Counted from the stretch's first letter, positions 1 through 9,920 are shown. The stretch: 64,000 bases of DNA from Corynebacterium matruchotii (GCF_011612265.2 NZ_CP050134.2:2666001-2730000); one strand, 5' to 3'. Notes: generated by a model from the sequence alone, not told the origin. Program-made: numbers and translations.

Positions 1-448
1 TATCCTCGTCCTCGACGAACCCACCTCCGGACTCGACCCACTCATCGAACAAACATTCATCAACATTGTTCGAGAACGCCGCAACGAAGGCGCAGCAATC
101 CTACTGTCCAGCCACATCCTCTCCGAAGTCCAAGAACTCGCCGACGACATCAGCATCATCCGAAACGGCACCATCGTCGAATCCGGATCCTTGAAACAAC
201 TCGCCCACATCCGCGGCGTCCGAATCCGCGCCACCAACCCGGACTACGACCACATCCACGAACAAGACAGCGTCAACCCCACCCTCCAACACCTCATCGA
301 CCAAGGCGCATCAAACATCACCATCACCCCCGCCAGCCTCGAAGAACTCTTCCTCGAATTCTACCAAGACGGACAAGGCAAACCCGCCCAGCAACAGGAA
401 GCCCAAGGCAACCAAAACCAACAACAAGGAGGGGCCAGCCATGCTTAA
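1..448 (+). CDS. ABC transporter ATP-binding protein, C-terminal part
   Basis: Only the last ~148 residues are in the window; reading begins in frame at base 2. Visible are the Walker B/D-loop (ILVLDEPTSGLDP) and the switch histidine in LLSSHILSEVQELADD, which define an exporter-type ABC ATPase. The C-terminal tail is Gln-rich (after residue ~125). The stop overlaps the start of the next gene, a large membrane permease, so the two probably form one drug- or lipid-type exporter, with the MerR regulator just downstream as likely controller. The substrate cannot be told from sequence. Confidence 0.93.
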   Translation, partial: ILVLDEPTSGLDPLIEQTFINIVRERRNEGAAILLSSHILSEVQELADDISIIRNGTIVESGSLKQLAHIRGVRIRATNPDYDHIHEQDSVNPTLQHLIDQGASNITITPASLEELFLEFYQDGQGKPAQQQEAQGNQNQQQGGASHA

Positions 449-2039
449 CCTCATCCAAATCCACCTCCGCACCCACCGCTTCTTCCTCCTCGCCTGGCTC
501 ACACCACTTGTGCTGCTGGCCGCCACCTCACCGGGAACATATATCAGCAGCTACCCGGACGAAGGTTCGCTGGCCGCGGTGGGGGCTTCCATGCGCGGAA
601 CGCTGGGGCCGGTGGTGCTCTATGGCACCATTCCGGAACCATTCAACTATGCCACCTGGACTTCCTGGAAAACCATATCGTGGCTGATTATTCTTGCCGC
701 CATCATGAATATTCTCCTGGGTTCCAGCGTGTCCCGGGGTTTAGAGGAAAGCGGCCAGGCGGAACTGCTGCAATCTAATGGCCTCTCCGCCGGAGTACTT
801 CGCCGCGCCGCACTCACCGTCACCATCCTCACCAGCGTCTTGTGGGGCGTGCTGGTGGCAGTCAGCCTGTGGGCGAATTCCGCTCTTTCGGACCAGTTCA
901 CGCTGAAGGGAAGTCTGATCGACGGGGGCGTGTCGCTCATGAGTGTCGGCTTCTTTGGTCTCCTGGCCATTCTTGCCGGGGAGGCCTTCGGTTCGGTACG
1001 TGCGGCCCGACAAGCATCGCTCTTGGTGCTACTTGTTTCGTTTGGTGTGCGGATTGTTGCCGATGTGTATCACCAGCATTGGCTGCGGTGGCTCACGCCT
1101 GTCGGATGGTTTGAGGTGGTCAAACCCTACGAGCACGATGGGGACCGGTGGGCGCCGCTGCTGGTATTTGCCCTGGTACTCGCCCTCATGGCCCTGCCCA
1201 CCGTGATGGTCAAGCGGGATCTGCATTCCCAATGGGTGCAACCCCAACCTCGCAAATACCGGGCCGCCGGCTGGGGCCCGTGGTCACTCTGGTGGCGACT
1301 CCAAGGCCCCATGGCCGCCTGGTGGGCGGTCGCCATTGCGGTGGTCTCCATTGGACTGTCTGCCATGACCGGGGAAATGTCGGACATTTTCACGGAATCC
1401 CCCGGCACCTCGGAGCTTTTCAACCAAATCGCCCCAAACATCCAGGATCTGCGGGATGTATACGCCCAGCTGATGGCGATCATGGTGGGAATCCTGGCCT
1501 GCTGCATGACCGTCCAATTAGTGTTGTCCCTGCATAAGGACGAGAATCAGGGCCTGCTCACGTTGGCGCTCACCACCGGCCAATCCCGGCGCGCAATGTT
1601 TCTGCGGAATTTCTGCTATGCCGCGCTGGCAGCTATTTTCGCGGTAGTCCCTACGGCGTTTCTTTCGGCGATGGCAGCAAGTGCGGATTCCCGGGTATCG
1701 TCGGAGCATTTTGGCACCGTGGTGTGGTCCACGCTTGATGTGCTTCCGCCAACGATCATGTGTTGCGGGTTTGCGGCATTGTGCGTGGCGTTGTGTGTGA
1801 CGGCGAAGACTAGTGCCGTGGCGATGACGATGGTGTGGCTGCCGGTGGCGGTTTCGGGTTTCCTGTCGTTTTTCGGGGAGTTGTTGAAGTTAGATAAGTG
1901 GGTGTTGGATTTGTCGGTGTTTGCGTGGGCCCCACACACGGTGGATCATTATCGTGGCGCGATTGTGCTGTTAGCGATTGGGCTAGGTTCCCTGCTAGTT
2001 GGCACTATAATGTTTAGCAAACGGGATGTGGTGGTATAG
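441..2039 (+). CDS. ABC exporter permease (ABC-2-like, 532 aa)
   Basis: Large polytopic membrane protein with about twelve hydrophobic segments in two halves, resembling the long actinobacterial antibiotic-export permeases rather than short DrrB-type proteins. The start ATG lies inside the end of the ATPase gene (8-base overlap) behind an AAGGAGG site, which argues for translational coupling. It ends 5 bases before the MerR regulator gene, so the three genes look like one operon. Base usage shifts near 480: the start is very C-rich like the ATPase, the rest more mixed. Substrate unknown. Confidence 0.88.
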   Translation: MLNLIQIHLRTHRFFLLAWLTPLVLLAATSPGTYISSYPDEGSLAAVGASMRGTLGPVVLYGTIPEPFNYATWTSWKTISWLIILAAIMNILLGSSVSRGLEESGQAELLQSNGLSAGVLRRAALTVTILTSVLWGVLVAVSLWANSALSDQFTLKGSLIDGGVSLMSVGFFGLLAILAGEAFGSVRAARQASLLVLLVSFGVRIVADVYHQHWLRWLTPVGWFEVVKPYEHDGDRWAPLLVFALVLALMALPTVMVKRDLHSQWVQPQPRKYRAAGWGPWSLWWRLQGPMAAWWAVAIAVVSIGLSAMTGEMSDIFTESPGTSELFNQIAPNIQDLRDVYAQLMAIMVGILACCMTVQLVLSLHKDENQGLLTLALTTGQSRRAMFLRNFCYAALAAIFAVVPTAFLSAMAASADSRVSSEHFGTVVWSTLDVLPPTIMCCGFAALCVALCVTAKTSAVAMTMVWLPVAVSGFLSFFGELLKLDKWVLDLSVFAWAPHTVDHYRGAIVLLAIGLGSLLVGTIMFSKRDVVV

Positions 2040-2044
2040 GTATT

Positions 2045-2920
2045 ATGCGTGTTTCAGATGCAGCAAAGATTGCCGGGTGTAGTGTGCGTACGGTTCGGTA
2101 TTACCATAATTTGGGGTTGTTGCCGGTGCCGACGAAGCAGCGGGGGCCGTGGCGGGATTATGAGTTTGCGGATGTTGCCCGGTTGATTCAGATTCGGAGT
2201 ATGGCGCAGGCGGGCATGCGGTTGGATGATATTCGGTTGGAGTTGTCGGCGGCAGAGACCGCGGTGATGGCGGCGGTGCCGGCCCCTGCTGCCGCTTCAA
2301 CGCAGCTTGTCGACGCACCCACCGCCACCCCTGCCGCAGGTACCACCGCCCCCACCGACCCCGCCGACTGTGACTGCGAGATTTACGATCAGACACTGCG
2401 TAGCCTGGACCAGCAGATCGCTAAGTTGCAGCAGCAGCGGGCGCGGTTGTTGGAGATGAAACAGCAGGCCAGGATGAAGTCGCCGCCGTTATCAAAGACT
2501 GTTCACGACCTGTATATGGAGGCAGAGGAAATCCTCAAATCTGAACAGGAATTCGAAGCCTTGGAGTTTATACAGCGGAAGCATAAGTTGGCGATTTTGT
2601 TTTCCGAGTTGGGGTTTTTCAAAACCTCCTTCGACAACCGGGCCCAGCAGGTGGATCCGCGGCTCATGGCGGAGATTTCAAAGCGTTTGGTGCGGCTTCA
2701 GCAGGATGATTGGACCATGGCCGATGTGGAGAACCTGGTGGAGTATGCGGTGGCAATGGATAAGAGTGTGCCGCCGCTCACGGGCATGGCATACCAGTTG
2801 ACGCGGCGGTTTTTATCGAGTCAGACGGCGGAAATGTTGTGTGTGGCGGCCTACCCGGAGCCGGGGATGAAGGCGTTTATCCGCCTGGGGTTTGCCCGGT
2901 TTCGCACCATTTACGTATAA
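2045..2920 (+). CDS. MerR-family transcriptional regulator
   Basis: The N-terminal winged helix (residues 1-70; DAAKIAGCSVRTVRYYHNLGLLP, then a wing with RDYEFADVARL) is typical MerR. A Pro/Ala/Thr linker (about residues 80-115) and a coiled-coil-like stretch follow; the C-terminal ~150 residues resemble effector domains of multidrug-responsive MerR proteins, but I see no metal-binding Cys cluster. Located directly after the ABC exporter pair, which it probably controls in response to an exported compound. A hairpin follows the gene. Confidence 0.9.
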   Translation: MRVSDAAKIAGCSVRTVRYYHNLGLLPVPTKQRGPWRDYEFADVARLIQIRSMAQAGMRLDDIRLELSAAETAVMAAVPAPAAASTQLVDAPTATPAAGTTAPTDPADCDCEIYDQTLRSLDQQIAKLQQQRARLLEMKQQARMKSPPLSKTVHDLYMEAEEILKSEQEFEALEFIQRKHKLAILFSELGFFKTSFDNRAQQVDPRLMAEISKRLVRLQQDDWTMADVENLVEYAVAMDKSVPPLTGMAYQLTRRFLSSQTAEMLCVAAYPEPGMKAFIRLGFARFRTIYV

Positions 2921-2940
2921 GCTGTCCGGATTCATCATAC

Positions 2941-2969
2941 CTGGGTCGGAGTTGAGTTTTCCGACCCGG
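2941..2969 (+). terminator. hairpin after the MerR gene
   Basis: CTGGGTCGGA pairs with TCCGACCCGG (one wobble) across a short loop. A T-rich stretch (ATTATTTT) follows about 8 bases later rather than at once, so termination is likely but not textbook. Confidence 0.5.
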
Positions 2970-3001
2970 GTCCGATTATTTTCCCAGCTCATGCGGGCAG
3001 A

Positions 3002-3748
3002 ATGAAGTTCATGAGTAAGAATGAGAATGTGTCCGCAGTGGACTTGGTAAAGCGTTATGGCGAGGGGGCCACCCAGGTGACAGCATTGGATAATGTCAGT
3101 TTGACGGTGGAGAAGGGAACATTCGTCGCCATCATGGGCCCGTCGGGGTCGGGGAAGTCGACATTGATGCAGTGCATGGCCGGGTTGGATACGGTGGATT
3201 CGGGTCAGGTGTTTATTGGGGGCACCGAGATCACGAGGATGCCGGATCGGGAGCTCACCAGGCTGCGTCGTCAGCATGTGGGGTTTGTGTTTCAGCAGTT
3301 TAATTTGGTGCCCACGTTGACGGCCCAGCAGAACATTGTGTTGCCGCTGACGTTGGCTCGTCGCAAAGTTGATGAGGCGTGGTTTGCCAGCGTGGTGGAA
3401 ACGTTGGGGATTGCCCAGCGGGTGCAGCATAAGCCGCATGAGTTGTCGGGCGGCCAGCAGCAGCGGGTGGCGATTGCGCGGGCGTTGGTGGCCCGGCCGA
3501 CCGTGGTGTTTGCGGACGAGCCGACGGGTAGCCTGGATTCGCATTCCGGCACCGAGGTGCTGCGGGTTTTGCGGGAGAGTGTGGTCAATTTTGATCAGAC
3601 GGTGATTATGGTGACGCACGATCCAGTGGCTGCGTCGTATGCGGATCGGGTGGTGATGCTTGCCGACGGCCGAATCGTGGAGGAGCTTACCGCCCCGAGC
3701 CTGGACGACATCATGAATGCTTTGCGACGTGTGGATGTGGCGGTGTAA
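3002..3748 (+). CDS. ABC transporter ATPase, LolD/MacB type
   Basis: Complete 248-residue ATPase: Walker [10 protein letters not shown] (~residue 50), Q-loop [14 protein letters not shown], signature [15 protein letters not shown], Walker [13 protein letters not shown] and switch His in MVTHDP. This MacB/LolD subfamily pairs with FtsX-like permeases, and such a permease starts 3 bases after the stop. The start could be the ATG at 3002 or the in-frame ATG at 3011; neither has a strong ribosome site. Role inferred: mechanotransmission-type export of a lipid, peptide or envelope component. Confidence 0.92.
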   Translation: MKFMSKNENVSAVDLVKRYGEGATQVTALDNVSLTVEKGTFVAIMGPSGSGKSTLMQCMAGLDTVDSGQVFIGGTEITRMPDRELTRLRRQHVGFVFQQFNLVPTLTAQQNIVLPLTLARRKVDEAWFASVVETLGIAQRVQHKPHELSGGQQQRVAIARALVARPTVVFADEPTGSLDSHSGTEVLRVLRESVVNFDQTVIMVTHDPVAASYADRVVMLADGRIVEELTAPSLDDIMNALRRVDVAV

Positions 3749-3751
3749 CCG

Positions 3752-6244
3752 ATGAAGTTCCTGCTTTTGTCTTCGATGCGGAACCACCTGGGCCGCCTGC
3801 TTGCGACGGCGTTGGCGGTGGTGTTGTCGGTGGCGTTTATTGTCACCACGCTTATCACTATGGCTTCGTACACGGATTCGATAACGAAGTCGTTGACTGC
3901 CGAATTGGCCAACACTGATGTATGGGTGGGGCCCCAACCGAATGCTCTCAACAACGAGTTGGAGCGGAAACTGGTCAAAGATGTGGAGAAGATTCGGAAG
4001 CTGCCGGGTGTGGCTGCCGTCAGTCCCCGGACCATGGCCATGGGCGAAGTCAACCATGATGGTCGCCGAAGTAATGCCCGGCTGCTAGCGCAGGTGGACC
4101 CCAGTTTGCAGTGGAATTCCTTGACCCGGGGCGAGTGGCCTACCAAGCCGGATGAGGTGAGTATTTCTGAGGGCACTGCGGAGACCATGAAGGTGTCGGT
4201 GGGTGACACGATGGTCATCACGCCGCTGGGTGTCTCAAAGCCGGTGACGGTGCGGGTTGTGGGGATCACATCTGGTTCGTCTGCCATGGATATGGGCATT
4301 CCGGTGTTGACGCTCACCCATGAGGGGTTGACGGCGTTGCAGTCGCCGACGATGGCGACAACGGAATTGCTTGTGCACGCCACTCCCGGAACAACCACGC
4401 CCGAGTTGGTTTCCAGCATCAAGCAGACGGTTTCAGACGAGAATCTTCAGGTGTTGACCCGGGAGGAGGCCGCGGATCGGCAGGTGAAGCAGCTGTCAGG
4501 CAGTAGTTCTTCCCTGTTGGCCATGCTGGCGGCGTTTGCGGGGTTGTCGCTGATTGTGGCGGGCTATGTTATCGCTAACACGTTCCAGGTTTTGGTGGCG
4601 CAGCGAATCAAGGAGCTGGCCTTACTGCGGTGTATTGGCGCCGAAAGCCGGCAGGTTCGAACGCTTATTCTTGCCGAGGCTGCCCTGGTGGGTTTGGTGG
4701 CGTCCGCTGTGGGAACCTTGCTGGGCATTGGGATTTCGGCCCTCTTTGTGCAGCTCGCCAAAGGGAGCGGTTTCACCATTGACCACCTGGTGGTTCCCGG
4801 CTATGCGCCGCTGGCTGGCCTAGTGGCGGGCACCCTGGCGACGGTGGCCTGCGCCTATGGGGCGGCCAGGAAAGCCACCCAGGTGCGCCCGATCACGGCG
4901 CTGCAGCCCATGGAGGCCACCACCCAGAACACGGTGCCGCGGGCCCGAATCATCCTGGGCAGCCTCCTGGTGCTGGCGGGCGTAGCAGGCCTGGTACTGG
5001 CGGCCCGGGGCACGGGTGGTGACGCCGCGATCTTCCTAGGAATCGGCGCCGGCATGGTCTGCCTGGTGGGCGTGCTCATGCTGGGCGCAGTGGTGCTGCC
5101 GCCACTGATCCACCGGGTGGGCATGCTGATCTCCCCGCTGGGCCCCACCACGGAGCTGGCCGCGGCGAATTCGATGCGGAATCCGCTGCGTACCGCGGCC
5201 ACCGCCACATCCCTGCTGATTGGCGTCACCGTGCTAGTGCTGTTGGTGACGGGTATTACCTCCACTCGGGAGTCGATCACTTCGGAGATCGACACCCAAC
5301 GGCCAATCGATTTGGTGGTGCGTACCACGGATTCGTTTACCCCAGCAGAGATCACCGGTATCAAGCAAACCCAGGGCATCACTGCCACTGCTTCTCTGGA
5401 GAGCGCCCCGATCACGGCAGCCACCTCCGGTGGGGACAAGAAGCTGATGGCCCAGGGCATGGACCAGGCCCAACTGGATCAGGTGCTGCACGCACCCAAG
5501 CAGTTAGCCCCCGAGCCGGGGCATATGAAGGCCAACACCAGTGATTTTCCGGGCATGCACAGCGGCGACACCGTGACCGTGTTTGGTGATACGGGTTCCC
5601 TGCCCGTAACCCTGGACCTATCCGACAAGGGCGAAAACGGGGCGGTTGCGTTGAACCAGGCCGACCTGGCCAAGCTCAGCACCAAATTGCACACCAACCA
5701 AATGTATATGAAGGTGGATTCCAGCTTGTCGGCGCAGCAGATCCAAACCATTGTGTCCGACCTGAATTCCCTGAACCCCCACTTCCAGGTTGGCGGCGGG
5801 GCGCAGGAGCGGGCCGACTATATCAAGATTTTGGATACGGTGCTGTTGGTGATGATTTCCCTGCTGGCGGTGGCCATTATCATTGCGATCGTGGGAATTG
5901 GTAACACCACCGCCTTGTCCATCATTGAGCGGCGCCGGGAGTCGGCCATGCTGCGGGCGGTGGGTCTGGAGCGCCGCCAGCTGGTGGTGATGGTGATGAT
6001 CGAGGCCGCCCTGACCGCGGTGGTTGCGGCGATCTGCGGCACGATCCTGGGCGTGGCGTTCGGCTGGTCGGGCATTCTGTCCATCAGCGCTAGCATGGCG
6101 AAGCTGCCCCTGCACCTGTATGTGCCGTGGTCGCAGATTGGGTTGATCGTGGTTGGCGCCGGCGTGGCTGGGCTAGTTGCGGCCGCGTTGCCCGCCCTGG
6201 GAGCTTCTCGACGCCGACCCATCCAGGACCTAGCCACCATCTAA
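3752..6244 (+). CDS. FtsX-like ABC permease (830 aa)
   Basis: Long permease with one N-terminal membrane helix, a large extracellular domain, a first FtsX core (~residues 250-390), further helices, a second extracellular domain (~500-680) and a C-terminal FtsX core (IVGIGNTTALSIIERRRESAMLRAVGLERRQL). This duplicated architecture is common in Actinobacteria. It partners the ATPase directly upstream. A clear terminator follows, closing a two-gene unit. Substrate unknown. Confidence 0.9.
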   Translation: MKFLLLSSMRNHLGRLLATALAVVLSVAFIVTTLITMASYTDSITKSLTAELANTDVWVGPQPNALNNELERKLVKDVEKIRKLPGVAAVSPRTMAMGEVNHDGRRSNARLLAQVDPSLQWNSLTRGEWPTKPDEVSISEGTAETMKVSVGDTMVITPLGVSKPVTVRVVGITSGSSAMDMGIPVLTLTHEGLTALQSPTMATTELLVHATPGTTTPELVSSIKQTVSDENLQVLTREEAADRQVKQLSGSSSSLLAMLAAFAGLSLIVAGYVIANTFQVLVAQRIKELALLRCIGAESRQVRTLILAEAALVGLVASAVGTLLGIGISALFVQLAKGSGFTIDHLVVPGYAPLAGLVAGTLATVACAYGAARKATQVRPITALQPMEATTQNTVPRARIILGSLLVLAGVAGLVLAARGTGGDAAIFLGIGAGMVCLVGVLMLGAVVLPPLIHRVGMLISPLGPTTELAAANSMRNPLRTAATATSLLIGVTVLVLLVTGITSTRESITSEIDTQRPIDLVVRTTDSFTPAEITGIKQTQGITATASLESAPITAATSGGDKKLMAQGMDQAQLDQVLHAPKQLAPEPGHMKANTSDFPGMHSGDTVTVFGDTGSLPVTLDLSDKGENGAVALNQADLAKLSTKLHTNQMYMKVDSSLSAQQIQTIVSDLNSLNPHFQVGGGAQERADYIKILDTVLLVMISLLAVAIIIAIVGIGNTTALSIIERRRESAMLRAVGLERRQLVVMVMIEAALTAVVAAICGTILGVAFGWSGILSISASMAKLPLHLYVPWSQIGLIVVGAGVAGLVAAALPALGASRRRPIQDLATI

Positions 6245-6254
6245 GACCTCCCAC

Positions 6255-6283
6255 AATTCCCCGGCAATTGCTGGGGAATTTTT
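6255..6283 (+). terminator. Rho-independent terminator after the FtsX permease
   Basis: AATTCCCC and GGGGAATT form a perfect 8-bp stem with a 10-base loop, and the T-run (TTTTT counting the end of the stem) follows directly. It sits 10 bases after the permease stop. Confidence 0.85.
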
Positions 6284-6371
6284 GCCCCAATATCGGGGTT
6301 TTCGCTAGTGCCGCCAGAACACTATTGCTAAGATAGGTGAAATATTCATATGAAACTGAAGGCGGGTCATC

Positions 6372-6680
6372 ATGTCAACACTGTTCGATTCTTCCACCAA
6401 GCCCACGCTCAACATTGCTCTCAAGCGGCTGGCGTTCTACGGGATCGTGCTGGGTTTGGTGTCGCAAATCATGTCCGTTGTCATCAGCTTCATGACAGGT
6501 AGCGGCCGGTTATCATATGAAAGTTTCACCACCGGCCTGGGCCTGGCCCTTGGGTGTTCCATAGCGCTTCTGTTGGATGGCAAGGTCAATAACCACATCC
6601 GCACAGCAATAGCGGTCGTGCTTTCCATTGCCGCCATGGTGGGACTTACCTACGGTGCGAGTACGCTTTTCCATTCTTAA
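6372..6680 (+). CDS. small membrane protein, unknown function
   Basis: 102 residues with three likely membrane helices (about 20-42, 54-68 and 77-97) and short charged loops. It starts at ATG behind GAAGGCGGG. It stands alone between a terminator and the secreted protease gene. I do not recognise the family; coding support comes from its isolated position, hydrophobic pattern and plausible ribosome site. Confidence 0.6.
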   Translation: MSTLFDSSTKPTLNIALKRLAFYGIVLGLVSQIMSVVISFMTGSGRLSYESFTTGLGLALGCSIALLLDGKVNNHIRTAIAVVLSIAAMVGLTYGASTLFHS

Positions 6681-6776
6681 GGTTTGATCCCAACTACCTC
6701 TTATGGGGGGCATGCGACACGCGCATTGGTCACAAAAGCATAGCTCATTTTTAAAAAGTAGATAATACTTTAAAAC

Positions 6777-7661
6777 GTGAAAACCATAAATATCCGCGCA
6801 ACACTATTATGCGCATTCCTGCTCCTCGCCATCCCCATGGCGACGACTACTGTCGCCGGAGCGACTGACCTCTATGATGGCCCGCTCACCCCTATCGGAT
6901 TTAAGATCGTGAACGGCAAAAGCACGGGAAACCCAATAACAATAAAAACCGAAGACCTCGTAAAAAGCCCGGGTTACACGCACACGGAATCCTCCCCTGG
7001 CACCTACACCACCCCCGAGGCTGTTATCGAAACGGATGACCGGGAACAGATCACCGACACCACCAAAACCCCCTACCGATGGCTGGGAAGGGTGGGCTTC
7101 ACCATGGAGGATGGGCGCAAGAACAACTGCACCGGCTTCCTTGTCAGTAGCGATACGGTCGTCACCGCCGGTCACTGCGTGTCAGGGAAGGTGTCCGATA
7201 TCACCTTCACCCCCGGTGTCAATGGGGACACCACCCCCTTCCCCACGGCGAAAGCCACCCAAATTTGGTACGACAATAAGGTTTTTCTGCCCAACCCCCA
7301 ACAAGACTGGGGCGTTATCAAATTAGACACCCCAATAGGTGACAAGGTTGGGTGGTTCGGGATGGCTATCCCCAACGACGAGGACCTCATTGGCCGCCAA
7401 GCCACAGTGATTGGCTATCCAACCACTTACCCCGGCAAGCCGGAGGCAACCCTGTGGAAGGATCGCAATACCATCACGGGTATCACCCCGATAGAGATCA
7501 CCCATATCATTGACACCACCCGGGGCCAATCCGGGGGCCCAATCCTGAGCGACACCAATACCGTGTATGGGATTCACAAGGGCGGCTCCGCCTACGCCAA
7601 TGTGGGCAACCGCATGACCGCAGAGCTGTTCAACCTGATTGTCAACGTATCCAAGATGTAG
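6777..7661 (+). CDS. secreted trypsin-like serine protease
   Basis: Starts at GTG with a signal peptide (residues 1 to ~28, ending around TVAGA). The catalytic triad is visible: His in VVTAGHCV (~residue 129), Asp in DWGVIKLDTP (~182) and Ser in RGQSGGPIL (~252). This is the S1 chymotrypsin fold of the V8/glutamyl-endopeptidase-like branch. The ~90 residues between signal peptide and protease domain may be a propeptide. An AT-rich stretch upstream (ATAATACTTTAAAA) may hold the promoter. Substrate unknown; it acts outside the cell. Confidence 0.85.
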   Translation: MKTINIRATLLCAFLLLAIPMATTTVAGATDLYDGPLTPIGFKIVNGKSTGNPITIKTEDLVKSPGYTHTESSPGTYTTPEAVIETDDREQITDTTKTPYRWLGRVGFTMEDGRKNNCTGFLVSSDTVVTAGHCVSGKVSDITFTPGVNGDTTPFPTAKATQIWYDNKVFLPNPQQDWGVIKLDTPIGDKVGWFGMAIPNDEDLIGRQATVIGYPTTYPGKPEATLWKDRNTITGITPIEITHIIDTTRGQSGGPILSDTNTVYGIHKGGSAYANVGNRMTAELFNLIVNVSKM

Positions 7662-7842
7662 ACAACCACCCGGGCGGGCGTCGTCAAGCATCCACCACCA
7701 TATGGCGGTAGCAGAAACCCGCAATGAGCTTGTAGTTTACCGCCCCAAACCGGATATTACTGGTTTTCCGCTCGTTTCCACCCCAACGCACGTACAATTA
7801 TAGTCGCAACCAATGTTATCTATGTTGAAGCGGGAGACGTGT

Positions 7843-8817
7843 GTGATTATCTCGGCGTGGAATCAAGCGGGATTACGACCACATCCAGGCAGCCTATGCC
7901 TGGTAAAAACTGACTACGGGTATATTCCCGCCGGCGTGGTGCTCACGGACTCATACCTGGGTATGTGCCACCTGGTGCATTTTTACCGCACCATCATCAC
8001 CAACCCTAAAGACACCTCCTATTTCCCGCTGGTGGAATCCAACGACCTATTGATACCGCCCATGGATATTCCCCGGCAGGCCTTTGATGCCTCCGGTTTC
8101 CTGGTGGTCAATAATCTGGAGGATGCCCCTGTGGCCCGGGTGCTGGACCACTACTATTTTTACGCCAACGGCGATAAATGGAACGTGGACGAGCGCGCCT
8201 TCGTCCCCATGGACAAGCCCGACGCCACCGGCACCCAATCCCCCATACCGCTCAAGCAGCGACTCATCTACGAAAAACTGCCCGGCGAGGACCGCAGCAT
8301 TGGCGTGCACGAAATCCCTGCCGGCGCCTGGGTCTCCCCCAGTAGAACCGCTAACCTGGCCATGCTGGAGGAGGCGCTGGGCGAATCGCTCCGCTACTAC
8401 GGTCTCCTGCGTGGCGCGGCCTCCCCACAGCTGGGGATTTCTTCCTCCCCCTACGAGCGTGCCGCCCAGGCGAAGGCGATCGACACGGCCTCCAGGGTGC
8501 ACCTGGTCAGCACCGGTGGCGTTACCGCGCTGTATTTTGAGGCTCCGGGCCCGGAGTCGGTGGCGCAGATTATCCGTAACGCCGGGTTTGTGGGTAATGG
8601 TTATTTTTGGCATTCCCTCATTAAGTTTTATGCCGACCAGCGCGGTTTCTCCGACAAGGTGATTTTCGACCCCGAGGCCGGCATGTTCTCCGTGATTGGC
8701 ACGTACGAAATCCTGGACCACCTGCGGGAAGTGATCGAGAGTTGGTTCAATAACCCCCAAAAACTTGCCGACATTATCAACAACGCCCAGGACAGCGACG
8801 TAGACTTCGACGACTAG
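7843..8817 (+). CDS. conserved hypothetical with Imm51-like C-terminus
   Basis: About 324 residues, no signal peptide and no membrane helix. The GTG at 7843 is preferred because GGGAG lies 6 bases upstream; an in-frame ATG at 7813 would add ten residues. The last ~90 residues (GYFWHSLIKFYADQ, then FDPEAGMFSVIG) resemble the Imm51 family of polymorphic-toxin immunity proteins, from memory of the family pattern. The N-terminal 200 residues I do not recognise. No toxin gene is adjacent. GCTTTACGACG follows the stop within 3 bases. Function uncertain. Confidence 0.6.
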   Translation: MIISAWNQAGLRPHPGSLCLVKTDYGYIPAGVVLTDSYLGMCHLVHFYRTIITNPKDTSYFPLVESNDLLIPPMDIPRQAFDASGFLVVNNLEDAPVARVLDHYYFYANGDKWNVDERAFVPMDKPDATGTQSPIPLKQRLIYEKLPGEDRSIGVHEIPAGAWVSPSRTANLAMLEEALGESLRYYGLLRGAASPQLGISSSPYERAAQAKAIDTASRVHLVSTGGVTALYFEAPGPESVAQIIRNAGFVGNGYFWHSLIKFYADQRGFSDKVIFDPEAGMFSVIGTYEILDHLREVIESWFNNPQKLADIINNAQDSDVDFDD

Positions 8818-8950
8818 CCCGCTTTACGACGCCCACCTCCCGGCACCCCAACCAACCCCAGCCCCGGCCACGGTTCACCACCTCACCGCCGGGGCTTTTC
8901 TCATCATGCCCACCAGGCCCAGCCACCACACACCCGCGTAGCACTTCTGA

Positions 8951-9611
8951 TAGCTGCGAAACCCCGTTTAGCCCCTCCGCCCAAGCCACCTGCAACCGGT
9001 TTTGCAGCTACCAAACCTGCTACCCCAAGCGCAGCACACCTACTAAGCTGACAAACCCACCGAAACTATTCCCCCGCACCCCAGCATTCACCCAAAACCC
9101 CGCTTAGAATATCCGCTACCCCCGTCAGTTCCTGCTTCACATTATCTAAGCGGGGTTTCTGCTTCTGGTAGGCACCGGCACAGCCAAAATTCTGGGAAAC
9201 CCCGCTTAGCACCCGCGCTACAACAATTGCCGCACATTTGATAGCTGCAAAACCCCCAAAAATCCCGTTTCTTCCACCTCCCGTAACCGGTTTTGCAGCT
9301 TAGCACCCTCCCTGCAATCCTGCTTCAGAAATGCTAAGCGGGGTTTCCGGTTCAAAGTCGTCTTCGGAGAGAACAAATTACTGGGTTTGTCAGCTTGGCG
9401 AGCCGGTCAACATCACCTGCGTTATGGTGTGATGGGGCTGCACATTATCTAAGCTGACAAACCACCTGAGGGAGTGCCAGTTTTATTCGCCCACACCGGA
9501 AACCCTGCTTAGAATATGCACTACCCTATCGGTTACTGCTGCACATTATCTAAGCGGGGTTTCAGTTTTGGGATCGTTGATGTTGTAGGGAAACGCCGGT
9601 TTATCAGCTTA
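8951..9611. repeat. non-coding block A: nested long-loop inverted repeats
   Basis: Gene-free region (8818-9711) built from three related inverted-repeat families: GAAACCCCGCTTAG/CTAAGCGGGGTTTC (9094-9107 with 9146-9159; 9196-9209 with 9334-9347; 9499-9512 with 9550-9563), TAGCTGCAAAACC/GGTTTTGCAGCT (8951-8963 with 8998-9010; 9242-9254 with 9289-9300) and GGTTTGTCAGCTT/AAGCTGACAAACC (9383-9396 with 9451-9463, single arms near 9049 and 9598). The 9242-9300 pair lies inside the 9196-9347 pair, as if one element inserted into another. CACATTATCTAAG recurs at 9138, 9440 and 9542. Confidence 0.8.
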
Positions 9612-9711
9612 GAAGATATGCTGCCAAGCTTTTTGGCATACGATAAACGCGCCTTCCGAATATGTATTCGAGTGAAATAATCACGCCCAGGATTACACCG
9701 CGCCGTGAGGC

Positions 9712-9855
9712 CTAGGACTCTTCTGCTAGAAATTCTTCCAGCGAAATACGAGTCCCATCGTCTTCGGCGCGGGCCTGACGCAGTGCTTCAACATCCGCAC
9801 GCATTTCTAACTCGTCTAATAACTCGGCATCTTCAATGGGCACAATGACCGCCAC
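9712..9855 (-). pseudogene. Phd/YefM-type antitoxin remnant, 5' truncated
   Basis: Forty-seven codons from GTG at 9855 give a protein with IVPIEDAELLDELE and a tail ISLEEFLAEES, the usual C-terminal half of Phd/YefM antitoxins of type II toxin-antitoxin systems. The family's N-terminal DNA-binding half (~40 residues) is absent: an in-frame stop lies two codons upstream and there is no good ribosome site. No RelE/Doc toxin gene is next to it. I read it as a decayed antitoxin; expression of a short peptide is possible but unsupported. Confidence 0.6.
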
Positions 9856-9920
9856 CTTTTAATAACCATAGATTCTTCCTTTGTTTAGGATCTTGCAGAA
9901 TCCCAAAGAAACACAATAAG

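Noticed and set aside
2813..4057. 414-residue minus-strand frame opposite the MacB-type ABC genes
   Set aside because: Shadow of clear plus-strand genes; His/Arg-rich composition typical of antisense frames.
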